A DNA stretch of 31,000 bases from an uncultured bacterium (GTDB lineage: Bacteria > Cloacimonadota > Cloacimonadia > Cloacimonadales > Cloacimonadaceae): positions 1 through 31,000 of the forward strand of contig CALDSN010000045.1 of assembly GCA_937924555.1 (NCBI GenBank), in the 5' to 3' direction. Both the position numbers and the translations under genes were made by a program. Positions 8,887 through 16,761 of the stretch are shown here, piece by piece. The notes beneath the pieces were generated by a model. The model saw only the letters and a program-made list of their open reading frames with translations, was not told where the DNA came from and made no database searches. The first letter of the stretch is position 1, and each line of letters opens with the position of its first letter.

Positions 8887-10266
8887 TTAAAAATACTTTG
8901 CGGCTAAGTCTGCCAGTGCGCTGCGCTCGCCTTTATCCAGCGTCATATGCCCTACCAAAGCTTCTCCTTTCAGCTTCTCTACGGCAACAGAGAGTCCGTT
9001 GCTCTGAGAATCAAGATAGGGGATGTCTATCTGGTAGGGGTCTCCGGTAAGCACCAGCTTGGTATTCTCACCGGCACGGGTGATAATGGTCTTCATTTCA
9101 TGGGGGCTGAGGTTCTGCGCTTCATCGATGATGATGAATTGGTCTGGAAGGCTTCTTCCACGAATATATGTCAAGGGCTCCAGTTCTAAAAAGCCATAAT
9201 CCATAAAGTCGTTCATGCTTGCTTTCTTCTTATTCTTGAAGGAATCCCCACCCTTTTCGTCATGCAGAGAAAGCAGGATATCCATATTATCATAAATTGG
9301 TTGCATCCAGGGATTGAACTTTTCGGATTTGGTTCCCGGGAGGTATCCAAGGTCTTTACCAAGCGGGGATATAGGGCGGGAGATTACCAAGCGGGAGTAT
9401 TTGCTTTCCTCTACCACTTTCTGCAATCCTGCTGCCATTGCTAGCAGGGTTTTACCTGTTCCAGCTTTTCCAGAGAGGCTTACCAGTTTAACATCATCAT
9501 CCAGCAGCAAGTCCAATGCCATTTCCTGTTCATAGTTTCTGGCTTTGATACCAAACACATCCTGCCCTGTATAATGCGATATGGCATAAAGCAAGTCGTG
9601 CCCCTGATGATAGCGGAGGGTTTTTATCTTATCCTTGTTCGCCTCGTTTGTCACCCGTAGGAACTGATTGGCAAAGAAATCTCCATAGATATTGCTGATA
9701 TACTTCTTCTCCTCGATGGTGGCAAACTGCTGGGGGTCTATCTCCAAGTCCTCCCAACCGGTGTAGAATTCATCGAACTTGATGGTATCCGTCTCGTAAT
9801 TCTCAGCATTTATCCCCATACAATCAGCTTTAATCCGCACATTAACATCTTTGGATACAAGGGTAACCAAGGACTCGGGATATTTATTCTTGAAATAGAG
9901 TGCAGTACCAATAATCAAGTTGTCGTTATGGTCTAGAAAGATCAACTTCGAGGCTGAATCGCTCACATCTCTGTTCACCGTTACCTGAATAATTCCCCCT
10001 GTGTCTGTAGGTACACCATCTTGCAAGGAACCTTTTGAGCGAAGGGAATCAAGATAACGCCCAATCTGACGGGCATTGCGGCTCTTCTCATCCACACCCT
10101 TTTTGAACTGGTCTATCTCTTCAATCACCACTATAGGGATCACAACTCTATGTTCGGCAAAGGAAAACAATGCCTGCGGACTATGGATGAGCACATTGGT
10201 GTCCAACACAAAAATCTTCTGCTGCTTGGATGGGGCTTTCTTCTTAGTCTTCGTTGCTGCGGCCAT
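8887..10266 (-). CDS. phoH: PIN-PhoH fusion ATPase (PhoH2/YlaK type)
   Basis: A cytoplasmic 459-residue protein joining an N-terminal PIN nuclease domain (about 17-165; acidic residues in LDTNVLIH at 21-28 and in IEEID at 48-52) to a PhoH ATPase domain (about 240-459). The ATPase shows Walker A GKAGTGKT at 266-273 and Walker B FIIIDEAQN with D381/E382, followed by LVLTGDP. Proteins of this PhoH2 type are known to unwind and cleave RNA in vitro, and some are paired with antitoxins. No small antitoxin-like gene is seen here. It sits between the cupin gene (3-base gap) and alr (2-base gap), so the three are likely one operon. Confidence 0.95.
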   Translation of the reverse strand: MAAATKTKKKAPSKQQKIFVLDTNVLIHSPQALFSFAEHRVVIPIVVIEEIDQFKKGVDEKSRNARQIGRYLDSLRSKGSLQDGVPTDTGGIIQVTVNRDVSDSASKLIFLDHNDNLIIGTALYFKNKYPESLVTLVSKDVNVRIKADCMGINAENYETDTIKFDEFYTGWEDLEIDPQQFATIEEKKYISNIYGDFFANQFLRVTNEANKDKIKTLRYHQGHDLLYAISHYTGQDVFGIKARNYEQEMALDLLLDDDVKLVSLSGKAGTGKTLLAMAAGLQKVVEESKYSRLVISRPISPLGKDLGYLPGTKSEKFNPWMQPIYDNMDILLSLHDEKGGDSFKNKKKASMNDFMDYGFLELEPLTYIRGRSLPDQFIIIDEAQNLSPHEMKTIITRAGENTKLVLTGDPYQIDIPYLDSQSNGLSVAVEKLKGEALVGHMTLDKGERSALADLAAKYF

Positions 10267-10269
10267 AAT

Positions 10270-10773
10270 CTATTTGAACCAAGGGTTTAGCTTATCTTTA
10301 TATGCGGGGAATTCATCCACCAGCCTGCTCTTCTCTGCCAGCTCAAAATCCGCATAGGTAAAGGCAGGCCATAAACTGCAACCACAAAAGGCATAAGAAT
10401 CTTTATCCACTACTTCGGCGGCAAACCAAGTCTTAATGGGAATCACTATTTGGGGCTGCTCTCCGGCAAGGACATTGCTACCTAAAAGAAAGGACTCCCA
10501 ACCACGTTGTGCACTAAGCATGTGTATCTTTAAGGCACTACCCGCATAGTGATGCCACATCTCTTCACAAGATACTCTGTGCCACGCACAGACTTCAACA
10601 GAAGGCAGTAGGTATAGTATGGATGAACCGAGAGCGCGTTTGGTGTGGGTTTGTTTACCTGAGGAATCTTTGATGTCACCGGTTAGGGTGCTTTGCCAAT
10701 TTCTGCGATAGTGCCCACCTTCCGGATGTGGCTGAAGATTGAGCTTGTCTATGATTTCACGATAATCTTTCAT
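10270..10773 (-). CDS. Cupin superfamily protein (DUF985 / Cupin_5)
   Basis: A 167-residue single-domain cupin. HPEGGHYRR at 16-24 and the metal-site region with H65, E71 and H74 (CAWHRVSCEEMWHH) are typical of the DUF985 family, whose function is not firmly established. Yeast and plant relatives have been discussed as sugar-binding or isomerase-like, but nothing here decides it. There is no signal peptide, so it is cytoplasmic. An AGGTGA site lies upstream of the ATG. It is the first gene of a probable cupin-phoH-alr operon, and the tRNA-Leu gene lies 85 bases upstream on the same strand. Confidence 0.9.
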   Translation of the reverse strand: MKDYREIIDKLNLQPHPEGGHYRRNWQSTLTGDIKDSSGKQTHTKRALGSSILYLLPSVEVCAWHRVSCEEMWHHYAGSALKIHMLSAQRGWESFLLGSNVLAGEQPQIVIPIKTWFAAEVVDKDSYAFCGCSLWPAFTYADFELAEKSRLVDEFPAYKDKLNPWFK

Positions 10774-10858
10774 ATAGCGTCACCTCATGTCCATTCTTAA
10801 TTACAAGTATTTGCACCCTTGGCAGCGAAGTCAATCTTTATTTTCGTAGGCAAAAAAA

Positions 10859-10946
10859 TGGTGCTGAAGGGGGGACTCGAACCCCCATGAGCTCATCGCT
10901 CACTAGTCCCTGAAACTAGCGTGTATACCAATTTCACCACTTCAGC
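10859..10946 (-). tRNA. tRNA-Leu (anticodon CAG), CCA encoded
   Basis: On the minus strand the gene begins GCTGAAG and ends CTTCAGC-A-CCA, giving a perfect seven-pair acceptor stem and a genome-encoded CCA. The anticodon arm is CTAGT / TTCAGGG / ACTAG with CAG at positions 34-36. A long class II variable arm and a T arm GGGGG-TTCGAGT-CCCCC follow, all standard for leucine tRNA. A run of seven T follows directly after CCA. Confidence 0.96.
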
Positions 10947-11070
10947 ACATGCTGTAGATACCATTCCAGTGAGAGCCCAGAATTTGTCAAGCCAGAAAAG
11001 CAACTGCGCATAACAAAGTTGTATCAGGTGATTAAGTAGCAAGCCTAATCCAAGAAACTGCCTTGTTATT

Positions 11071-11138
11071 ACTACGGACTCATTACGGACTTATTGCGGA
11101 CTTAGAGCGTAATAAGTCCGTAATGATACCGTAGTTAC
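11071..11138 (+). repeat. Dispersed 68-bp palindromic repeat, copy 2
   Basis: The most symmetric copy. The left arm carries ACGGACTTATTGCG, the right arm CGTAATAAGTCCGT, and the pairing extends outwards through TCATTACGG and its partner CCGTAATGA to TACGG / CCGTA ends. It sits just after the stop of the eight-helix membrane protein gene and before tRNA-Leu, both on the minus strand, so here it could also end transcription. Compare copies at 4092-4159 and 29599-29666. Confidence 0.88.
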
Positions 11139-11147
11139 AGTAAGAAA

Positions 11148-12017
11148 TCAATTGCGTTTTGGCTTGGAATATGATTTCAGGATGAATATATATCCTGCGA
11201 AGACGATTGCCATTAAGACGAAAAAGACCGCAGAACTGGCAAGTTCAAAGCTGGGATCATTATTGAAATACATCACTCCAGCCATGGCGCAAACCACCAC
11301 GCTCATGCTGAGGAAGAAGCCATAAATCAGCATTTGCAGAGGAAAGCTGCTTGTGGGGCGCACCCAAAGCAGGTAAAGCGAGATGAAGCCAAGAGGAATG
11401 GAAAAGCCAAGGTCGAAGGTGCGCACCAGCCAGAAAGCCGTGGGGGAGAGATCATAACCCCGTGCCGTACCTGTGGCGAAGACGGTGAATATCTCCTTCA
11501 TCCACATCATGCCAAAGAGGCTCATAAACACGGCGAAGCAGATGGAGTAAATCAGCAAAGGCTTCTTGCCGAAGTGTGGTTTCCGGTGGGATGAGAACGC
11601 TGAGAGGCAATACATCATAATCAGCAGTGCAAAAATTAAAACTGCAAGATAGTAAAAGAAATAGTGCTCGCTGTTTCCGCTGTAATTGGGTGCCATCCAT
11701 TCCCATCCCAGGGCATAGCTGAGAGCGTAGTATATTAGAAAAAGAGGCGTTAGAATAAGCAAGTATTTAGCATAACGTTTCCTGGCGGACAAGGCAAATG
11801 CTCCAATGATGAGAATGGGAGCGATGGCAAAGACATTCACAAAGTCTTGAGCGATAAGCTGATTATTCACCGAGGGATGGGTCTTGTAAACAATATCGTT
11901 AAGATACATAGGCCCTTTGATGCCCAGATAGATAAGGATTCCCGCACATAACAGGGATACCACAATTATCAAGTTGCGCTCGAAGGATTCAGGACTGCTT
12001 GGTTTTGCTCTTTTCAT
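11148..12017 (-). CDS. Multi-pass membrane protein of unknown function
   Basis: A 289-residue protein with about eight predicted membrane helices (near 15-33, 58-77, 84-104, 120-141, 153-172, 203-219, 227-250 and 259-280) and a short lysine-rich tail. I do not recognise a family and see no conserved charged motif inside the helices that would indicate transport or catalysis. The ATG overlaps the stop of the DUF374 acyltransferase gene as ATGA, so it is the last gene of the exporter-lpxB-DUF374 operon. The context suggests a link to envelope lipids, which is inference only. Confidence 0.75.
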   Translation of the reverse strand: MKRAKPSSPESFERNLIIVVSLLCAGILIYLGIKGPMYLNDIVYKTHPSVNNQLIAQDFVNVFAIAPILIIGAFALSARKRYAKYLLILTPLFLIYYALSYALGWEWMAPNYSGNSEHYFFYYLAVLIFALLIMMYCLSAFSSHRKPHFGKKPLLIYSICFAVFMSLFGMMWMKEIFTVFATGTARGYDLSPTAFWLVRTFDLGFSIPLGFISLYLLWVRPTSSFPLQMLIYGFFLSMSVVVCAMAGVMYFNNDPSFELASSAVFFVLMAIVFAGYIFILKSYSKPKRN

Positions 12018-12628
12018 TTATTAGCCTCGAAGATTTGTTCTTGTTGCAGGAAAAACTTGCGCAAGGATGCCTCTGCCATGGGGAAGCTATCCTTATCTTG
12101 CACGTAGATAGGATCAGAATATACTACTGTAACCTTGGAAAAAGGATAGGGAAAGCGGAAGCGATCCCAAGAAGCAAACACCTTTTCTCTGTCAGCATCG
12201 GCGGCAATGCCCACAATAGGGATACCTGCCAGCAAGGCGATCTGAAACATCCCAGGATGCATGGTGCCCACAGGTCCCTTGGGACCATCTGGAGTTATTG
12301 CCAAAGACATGGTTTTAGCTGCGCGGATCATCTCCAGCATAGCGCGAGAGCCCTCTCTGGTGCTGGAGCCTCTGATGGGGACATAGCCAAGTTCCTTGAG
12401 GGGTCCTGCAATCAACTCACCATCTTTGGAGGACGATACCAGAACTCCGGCGTGGGTAAATGCCCTTTGCATGGTTAGGATGAGGAGATTGCGGTGCCAA
12501 AAAGCATAGATGCATCGGATATTATCAGAAACATGTTGGTTCTGCACATCAAAACGGATGCTTTGTCTGAGCAGCAATAGAAGCCATGCAGCAAACTTGC
12601 GCTCCAGAAAGAAAAGAAGCTTATGCAT
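12014..12628 (-). CDS. Lysophospholipid acyltransferase-like protein (DUF374)
   Basis: A 204-residue protein of the DUF374 family, related to membrane glycerolipid acyltransferases. The catalytic-type His is H45 in FWHRN, followed by SSSKDGELIAGPLKELG at 65-81, RGSSTREGS at 86-94 and the family signature TPDGPKGP at 112-119. The N-terminal hydrophobic stretch (about 12-20) suggests membrane association. Members are often encoded beside lipid A or Kdo genes and are presumed to acylate lipid A or a related lipid; the substrate has not been settled. Here the gene overlaps lpxB by 8 bases upstream and the unknown membrane protein by 4 bases downstream, which strongly supports a lipid A role. Confidence 0.88.
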   Translation of the reverse strand: MHKLLFFLERKFAAWLLLLLRQSIRFDVQNQHVSDNIRCIYAFWHRNLLILTMQRAFTHAGVLVSSSKDGELIAGPLKELGYVPIRGSSTREGSRAMLEMIRAAKTMSLAITPDGPKGPVGTMHPGMFQIALLAGIPIVGIAADADREKVFASWDRFRFPYPFSKVTVVYSDPIYVQDKDSFPMAEASLRKFFLQQEQIFEANK

Positions 12629-13784
12629 AGGTGCGGAGCAGTTCTTTAACTATAGGGGGCAATTCCTCAGAGGGCTTTTTGTCGCTTAGCATTGATTTCA
12701 GCTTAGATAACTCGGTGCGAATAAAAGTATTGTACACAGAATCGTTCAGGATAAGCTCTGTTTGAGAGAAAATAGATTCAGGACTTAGATCATCTTGAAT
12801 AAGTTCAGGACAAAGGCTTTGATTTAAAATGATATTGGGCAAGCCGATGCGGCGGATGCGCACAAAACGTTTTCCTATACTGTAGGACATCTTCGATGTT
12901 TTGTAACATATCACCATGGGGGTGCCGATATAAGCTGCTTCCAGGGTAACCGTCCCCGAGGTGCATATTAGGCTGTCACAATGCTGCATCATTTCATAGT
13001 TGTAACCATCAATTAGTTTTATGGTTCGCTTATCGGAAGGACTTAGACATTCCATATAAACATTGTGGTTCACACTGCGGGACTTGGAGAAGAGGAACTC
13101 GTATTTGTTTGGATCCCACTTGCCGACTGTTTTTAGGAAGATGGGCAGCATGGTCTGTATCTCCGCATTTCTGCTCCCCGGGAAAAAACCTATCCACTTC
13201 TTGGCGGGGTCAAGTTTGTAAAACTTGGCAAAGGCATTACGATCAAGCTCAATATTCACCTCTTCCGCTATAGGATGACCAACATAGCTATTGGTGATAT
13301 TGTGGATATCAAGCATTTCTTTTTCGAATGGAAGGATGCAGGCAACATGCCGGGTGGATGCCTTAAGTTGATATACTCTCTCATGCTTCCAAGCCCAAAA
13401 TTGAGGACAGATGAAATAGAGGACAGCAACTCTGTAATCATCAGCCATTTTCGCGATGCGTAGGTTCAATCCCGGATAATCCACCAAAATTGCGAGATCG
13501 GGTTTATTCTTAGCAAAGAGCTTGCGTATCTTGCTCTGAACTCCCATAAAAAAAAAGATATGAGCCAACACCTCGGCAAAACCCATCACGGCAAACCGCT
13601 GGAAGGGAAACATGGGTATCAAACCCTGTTTTTGCATGCGAGGACCGCCTATGCCAACATGCGTAAGGTTAGGTATTGCTTGGTTTAAACTCTTCATCAC
13701 CAACTCGGCGTGTAAATCTCCGGAACTTTCCCCCACCAACCAAAAAATGGTGTATTCGCGTTCTTGTGTTTTTTTCTCGTTCAT
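12621..13784 (-). CDS. lpxB: Lipid-A-disaccharide synthase LpxB
   Basis: LpxB is a GT19 glycosyltransferase that joins UDP-2,3-diacylglucosamine and lipid X to form the lipid A disaccharide on the cytoplasmic membrane face. Visible motifs: GESSGDLHAE near the N-terminus, HVGIGGPRMQKQG, LAILVDYPGLNLR, CPQFWAWK, FFPGSRNAEI, and the C-terminal CTSGTVTLEAAYIGTPMV. A longer frame opens at 13916, but its first 44 residues are cysteine-rich and unlike LpxB. The ATG at 13784-13782 gives a 387-residue protein of normal length and overlaps the exporter stop as ATGA, so I chose it. The presence of LpxB shows that the organism makes lipid A. Confidence 0.95.
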   Translation of the reverse strand: MNEKKTQEREYTIFWLVGESSGDLHAELVMKSLNQAIPNLTHVGIGGPRMQKQGLIPMFPFQRFAVMGFAEVLAHIFFFMGVQSKIRKLFAKNKPDLAILVDYPGLNLRIAKMADDYRVAVLYFICPQFWAWKHERVYQLKASTRHVACILPFEKEMLDIHNITNSYVGHPIAEEVNIELDRNAFAKFYKLDPAKKWIGFFPGSRNAEIQTMLPIFLKTVGKWDPNKYEFLFSKSRSVNHNVYMECLSPSDKRTIKLIDGYNYEMMQHCDSLICTSGTVTLEAAYIGTPMVICYKTSKMSYSIGKRFVRIRRIGLPNIILNQSLCPELIQDDLSPESIFSQTELILNDSVYNTFIRTELSKLKSMLSDKKPSEELPPIVKELLRTYA

Positions 13785-14350
13785 TGGATTGCCATATTTC
13801 CCATTAAAGATAGTGTTGTAACAACTGCTGCAGCAAGCAGCACACCAAAAAATATGAACAGTAAGGAACTCCAAAACTTCAGTCCAAAGATGTTTGCAGC
13901 GAAAGCACCTGTCCATGCACCCGTTCCTGGTAGAGGGATGCCAACAAAGATCATCAGACCGATGGATTCGTATTTCTCAATGGATTTCCCCTTGTTTCTG
14001 GTACGAGTAAAAATCCATGAGCTAAACTTGGCTCCTCTCTTACTTCTGCTAATCTGAGAAAAGAACCAGTCCATAAACAGCAGGATGAAGGGAATGGGAA
14101 GCATATTGCCTAAAATGGATAGAATCACAGCTTCCTGCCAAGGCATCTTGAAAAGCATAATAGCAATTGGTATGCTTCCACGAAGCTCAATGATGGGCAG
14201 CATGGAAATGATAACCACTATCCAAGAGGGACTAAACCCCATATCAGCCAGCCAGCTCACTGTGTTATTGGCAGCAGTTCCACAAAACAACGGGATCACC
14301 GCCATCAACAGCATCATAATTGTAAGCATCACTTTCTTGTGCGTAGTCAC
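13781..14350 (-). CDS. Small multidrug export family protein (COG2426 / PF06695)
   Basis: An integral membrane protein of about 189 residues. ELRGSIPIA and the C-terminal GIPLPGTGAWTGA are the two conserved glycine/proline-rich signatures of the family, each lying beside membrane helices. The name 'small multidrug export' is historical; the fold is distantly DedA/SNARE-associated-like and a lipid-related role has also been considered, so substrate is unknown. The reading frame can start at TTG (14353) or GTG (14350). GTG is preferred because GGGAG lies six bases before it. It leads the lpxB operon and overlaps lpxB as ATGA. Confidence 0.87.
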   Translation of the reverse strand: MTTHKKVMLTIMMLLMAVIPLFCGTAANNTVSWLADMGFSPSWIVVIISMLPIIELRGSIPIAIMLFKMPWQEAVILSILGNMLPIPFILLFMDWFFSQISRSKRGAKFSSWIFTRTRNKGKSIEKYESIGLMIFVGIPLPGTGAWTGAFAANIFGLKFWSSLLFIFFGVLLAAAVVTTLSLMGNMAIQ

Positions 14351-14381
14351 CAATATCTCCCATAACAGCTTAATAAACCCT

Positions 14382-14409
14382 CTTATATTCCCTATGTATT
14401 TTTTGTCAA
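14382..14409 (-). promoter_or_regulatory. Predicted sigma-70-type promoter of the lpxB operon
   Basis: On the minus strand TTGACA (14409-14404), a 16-base AT-rich spacer and TATAAG (14387-14382) precede the exporter start by about 30 bases. The match to the housekeeping consensus is good. A small inverted repeat, AATGTC / GACATT (14424-14429 with 14436-14441), lies just upstream. Confidence 0.65.
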
Positions 14410-14587
14410 TTCACTTTTTTCTAAATGTCGGGAAAGACATTCCCATGCTTAAATGAGTGTTGGGAAGTGAGTGACGAACTGCGAGGTAAGATAATGTAGT
14501 ATAAGGCAATAGAAAGTTCCTTTAGTTTTGTCCCTATCCCGAAGCACGTAAAAGATGATTTAAAACCAAAAAAGAGAAAAAAAGGAC

Positions 14588-14615
14588 TTGACGAGTTTGC
14601 CGCTATTGAAATAAT
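14588..14615 (+). promoter_or_regulatory. Predicted promoter of the glycogen operon
   Basis: TTGACG (14588-14593), a 16-base spacer and AATAAT (14610-14615) would place the transcript start near 14622. This leaves a leader of about 30 bases before the ATG at 14653 and argues against the ATG at 14626 as the start. I saw no -24/-12 (sigma-54) element here by eye. Confidence 0.5.
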
Positions 14616-14652
14616 TCAACACATCATGAATCTCAGTTATAAAGGGGGTTTT

Positions 14653-16761
14653 ATGAATAACTACTTCATGGAAACTCACCATCACGAATGGATCTTAAGT
14701 AACCGTAATGGTGCGTATGCTCTTGGAACGGGGAACTTGATAAACCAACGTAAGTACCATGGTTTACTGGTTGCCAGTGATAAGACTTTTAATCGTATGC
14801 ATCTGGTGGCTGGGATGGAAGAGAAAGTGGAATGGCGGGGTGAAGTTATTCACTTGGACAGTAACAATTATAGTAACTGTATATATCCTGAAGGCTTTCT
14901 GCATTTGGTAAAGCCTTGGCTGCGTCCATATCCTGCTTTTCTGTATTCTGCTTTACCTCATCAGAATGACATTCTAATTCTCAAAGAGATTATGATGGAT
15001 GAGCTCACCAATACAGTATTGGTTAAGTACACAAATCTAGGGCATCATAAGCTTCACTATGAGTTTCATCCCAAGTTTACAATGACCCCACATCATGAGC
15101 TTAACAGCCAAGGGAGCTTGGATAATGAGGATTTTGCGTGTAGTATAGAACTCGTTAGAAGAGAAGGCAAGGAAACCAGCATTCCCGCATCAAAAGATAT
15201 CAAAAGCGAGTATAGCATCTCAGCATCCGAGGGCTTTGTAAGATTCAATGCAAGGCGTGTCGGTAATGGTGCTCAGGTTTATGGGGCAATGTTGCATGGT
15301 GAAGTAATGCCAAATCGCTATGTATATTATAACGTATTTTACCCTTGGGAAGTGATGAGTGGCTATCAGGGGATCGGAGATCAGATAAGCCTTTTCCAAC
15401 TTAGTTTTGACTTAAAAGTGGGTGAAAGTAATTGCATCCTTTTCAGTGATACAGTGATTGATGATGCTGAGCAACTTGTGCATCGCATAGAAGAACGCTA
15501 TGCATATCTTCCTAAACCCAAAGATCTTCCATTGAAACCAGATGAAGATGACAGCTTGCTAAACTCACTGGATTATGAGGACAACTACCTGTTTAAATAC
15601 GAAGAATATATGCAGATATTGGAGTTTTCATTAACGGATTTCATAGCTAATGATGATATTGTAGCAGGCTATCCTTTCTATGGGGCATGGGGCAGAGATG
15701 CGATGGTAGTGCTTAATGCGTTACTACACTCACCTAATAAGATTGATACCGTGGAGAGGATACTGGATAAATATAGTGGTAGAATCAAGAATGGTTTGAT
15801 TCCCAATATGCTCGCTGAATCAGGTAGAGAAGAGAATTACGATACGGTTGACGCTACATTATGGTACATTATCCTATTGTGGAAACTCGGGAAGATCAAA
15901 CAGAGCACTGATTATTGGGCAAAAAAGATAGCAATAACCGAGGATATACTAACTGCCATTGTAAACAACTTCAGCTACCCCTTTGATGTACGTAAGGATG
16001 GTTTAATTGAGCTGCAAGAGGAGTTTGCACATGGCACGTGGATGGATGTGCGTATCGACGGCAAACCGATTACCCCTCGAAGTGGAGCTCCGGTTGAGAT
16101 AAATGCTCTATGGTATAACAGTCTTTGCTGTTACGAAGCAATGTGTATTTCTTATGCTCAGGCAACTAATCAAGAGAATATAGCATTACCTCAGTTTGTA
16201 GGCTTGAAGGAACAAGTACGCGAGAGTTTCAACAAGTTTTGGAACGATGGATTCTTGGCTGATAGATTAAAAGGTAATGAACCAATAATTGAAATACGAC
16301 CTAATGCCATATTGGCACTTTCTCTTCCTTGGCAAGTGCTGAGCAGGGATAAAATGGAACTTGTCCTGGAACGTGCTTATATGGAGTTATACACAAATTA
16401 CGGCATACGAACCTTGAGCCCCAGGGATATGCGTTTCAGAAAGAAGTATTATGGGACGCAGCGCGAGAGGGATATGAGTTATCATAATGGGAGTGTTTGG
16501 GCATGGCTGTTAGGTGCTTTCTGCGGATTGTATGTGAAAACGTATAGCAGTATTCGCAGCAGGCAAGAAATGAGGGAAACGCTTAGCAGTTTCGTCAAGA
16601 CTTTCCGGCAAAGTTTCATGAAGGGGCATATTGCCTCAGTTGCTGAGATTTGGGATGGGGATGCTCCTCATTTTCCCAAAGGTGCTCCCGCACAAGCTTG
16701 GAGTGTGGCAGCTCTTTACAATATTGAAAGCTATATAGCTACTTTGGGGGATTCGCAATGA
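14653..16761 (+). CDS. Glycogen debranching enzyme (amylo-alpha-1,6-glucosidase, GH133 type)
   Basis: Hydrolyses alpha-1,6 branch points of glycogen in the cytoplasm. The 702-residue product has a GDE_N domain (about 5-265; NGAYALGTGNLINQRKYHGLLVA near its start) and a GDE_C (alpha/alpha)6 domain (about 310-700) with GAWGRDAMV (WGRD at 346-349), TWMDVRIDGKPITPR, VEINALWYN and YHNGSVWAW, all hallmarks of bacterial debranching enzymes. An upstream in-frame ATG exists at 14626, but AAAGGGGG at 14641-14648 sits four bases before the ATG at 14653, which I take as the start. The gene opens a tightly spaced six-gene run, and its stop overlaps the glycosyltransferase start as ATGA. Confidence 0.93.
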   Translation: MNNYFMETHHHEWILSNRNGAYALGTGNLINQRKYHGLLVASDKTFNRMHLVAGMEEKVEWRGEVIHLDSNNYSNCIYPEGFLHLVKPWLRPYPAFLYSALPHQNDILILKEIMMDELTNTVLVKYTNLGHHKLHYEFHPKFTMTPHHELNSQGSLDNEDFACSIELVRREGKETSIPASKDIKSEYSISASEGFVRFNARRVGNGAQVYGAMLHGEVMPNRYVYYNVFYPWEVMSGYQGIGDQISLFQLSFDLKVGESNCILFSDTVIDDAEQLVHRIEERYAYLPKPKDLPLKPDEDDSLLNSLDYEDNYLFKYEEYMQILEFSLTDFIANDDIVAGYPFYGAWGRDAMVVLNALLHSPNKIDTVERILDKYSGRIKNGLIPNMLAESGREENYDTVDATLWYIILLWKLGKIKQSTDYWAKKIAITEDILTAIVNNFSYPFDVRKDGLIELQEEFAHGTWMDVRIDGKPITPRSGAPVEINALWYNSLCCYEAMCISYAQATNQENIALPQFVGLKEQVRESFNKFWNDGFLADRLKGNEPIIEIRPNAILALSLPWQVLSRDKMELVLERAYMELYTNYGIRTLSPRDMRFRKKYYGTQRERDMSYHNGSVWAWLLGAFCGLYVKTYSSIRSRQEMRETLSSFVKTFRQSFMKGHIASVAEIWDGDAPHFPKGAPAQAWSVAALYNIESYIATLGDSQ

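Noticed and set aside
8887..10266. Toxin-antitoxin operon around the PIN-PhoH gene
   Set aside because: A PIN domain can mark a toxin, but no small antitoxin-like gene lies directly upstream; the neighbours are a cupin and alr.
11999..12478. 159-codon plus-strand frame
   Set aside because: It is fully antisense to the DUF374 gene, which has clear family motifs. No ribosome site or domain supports the plus frame.
13785..13916. N-terminal extension of LpxB (44 residues)
   Set aside because: The extension is cysteine-rich, overlaps the exporter coding region in another frame and is absent from LpxB proteins; the ATG at 13784 overlapping the exporter stop is the better start.
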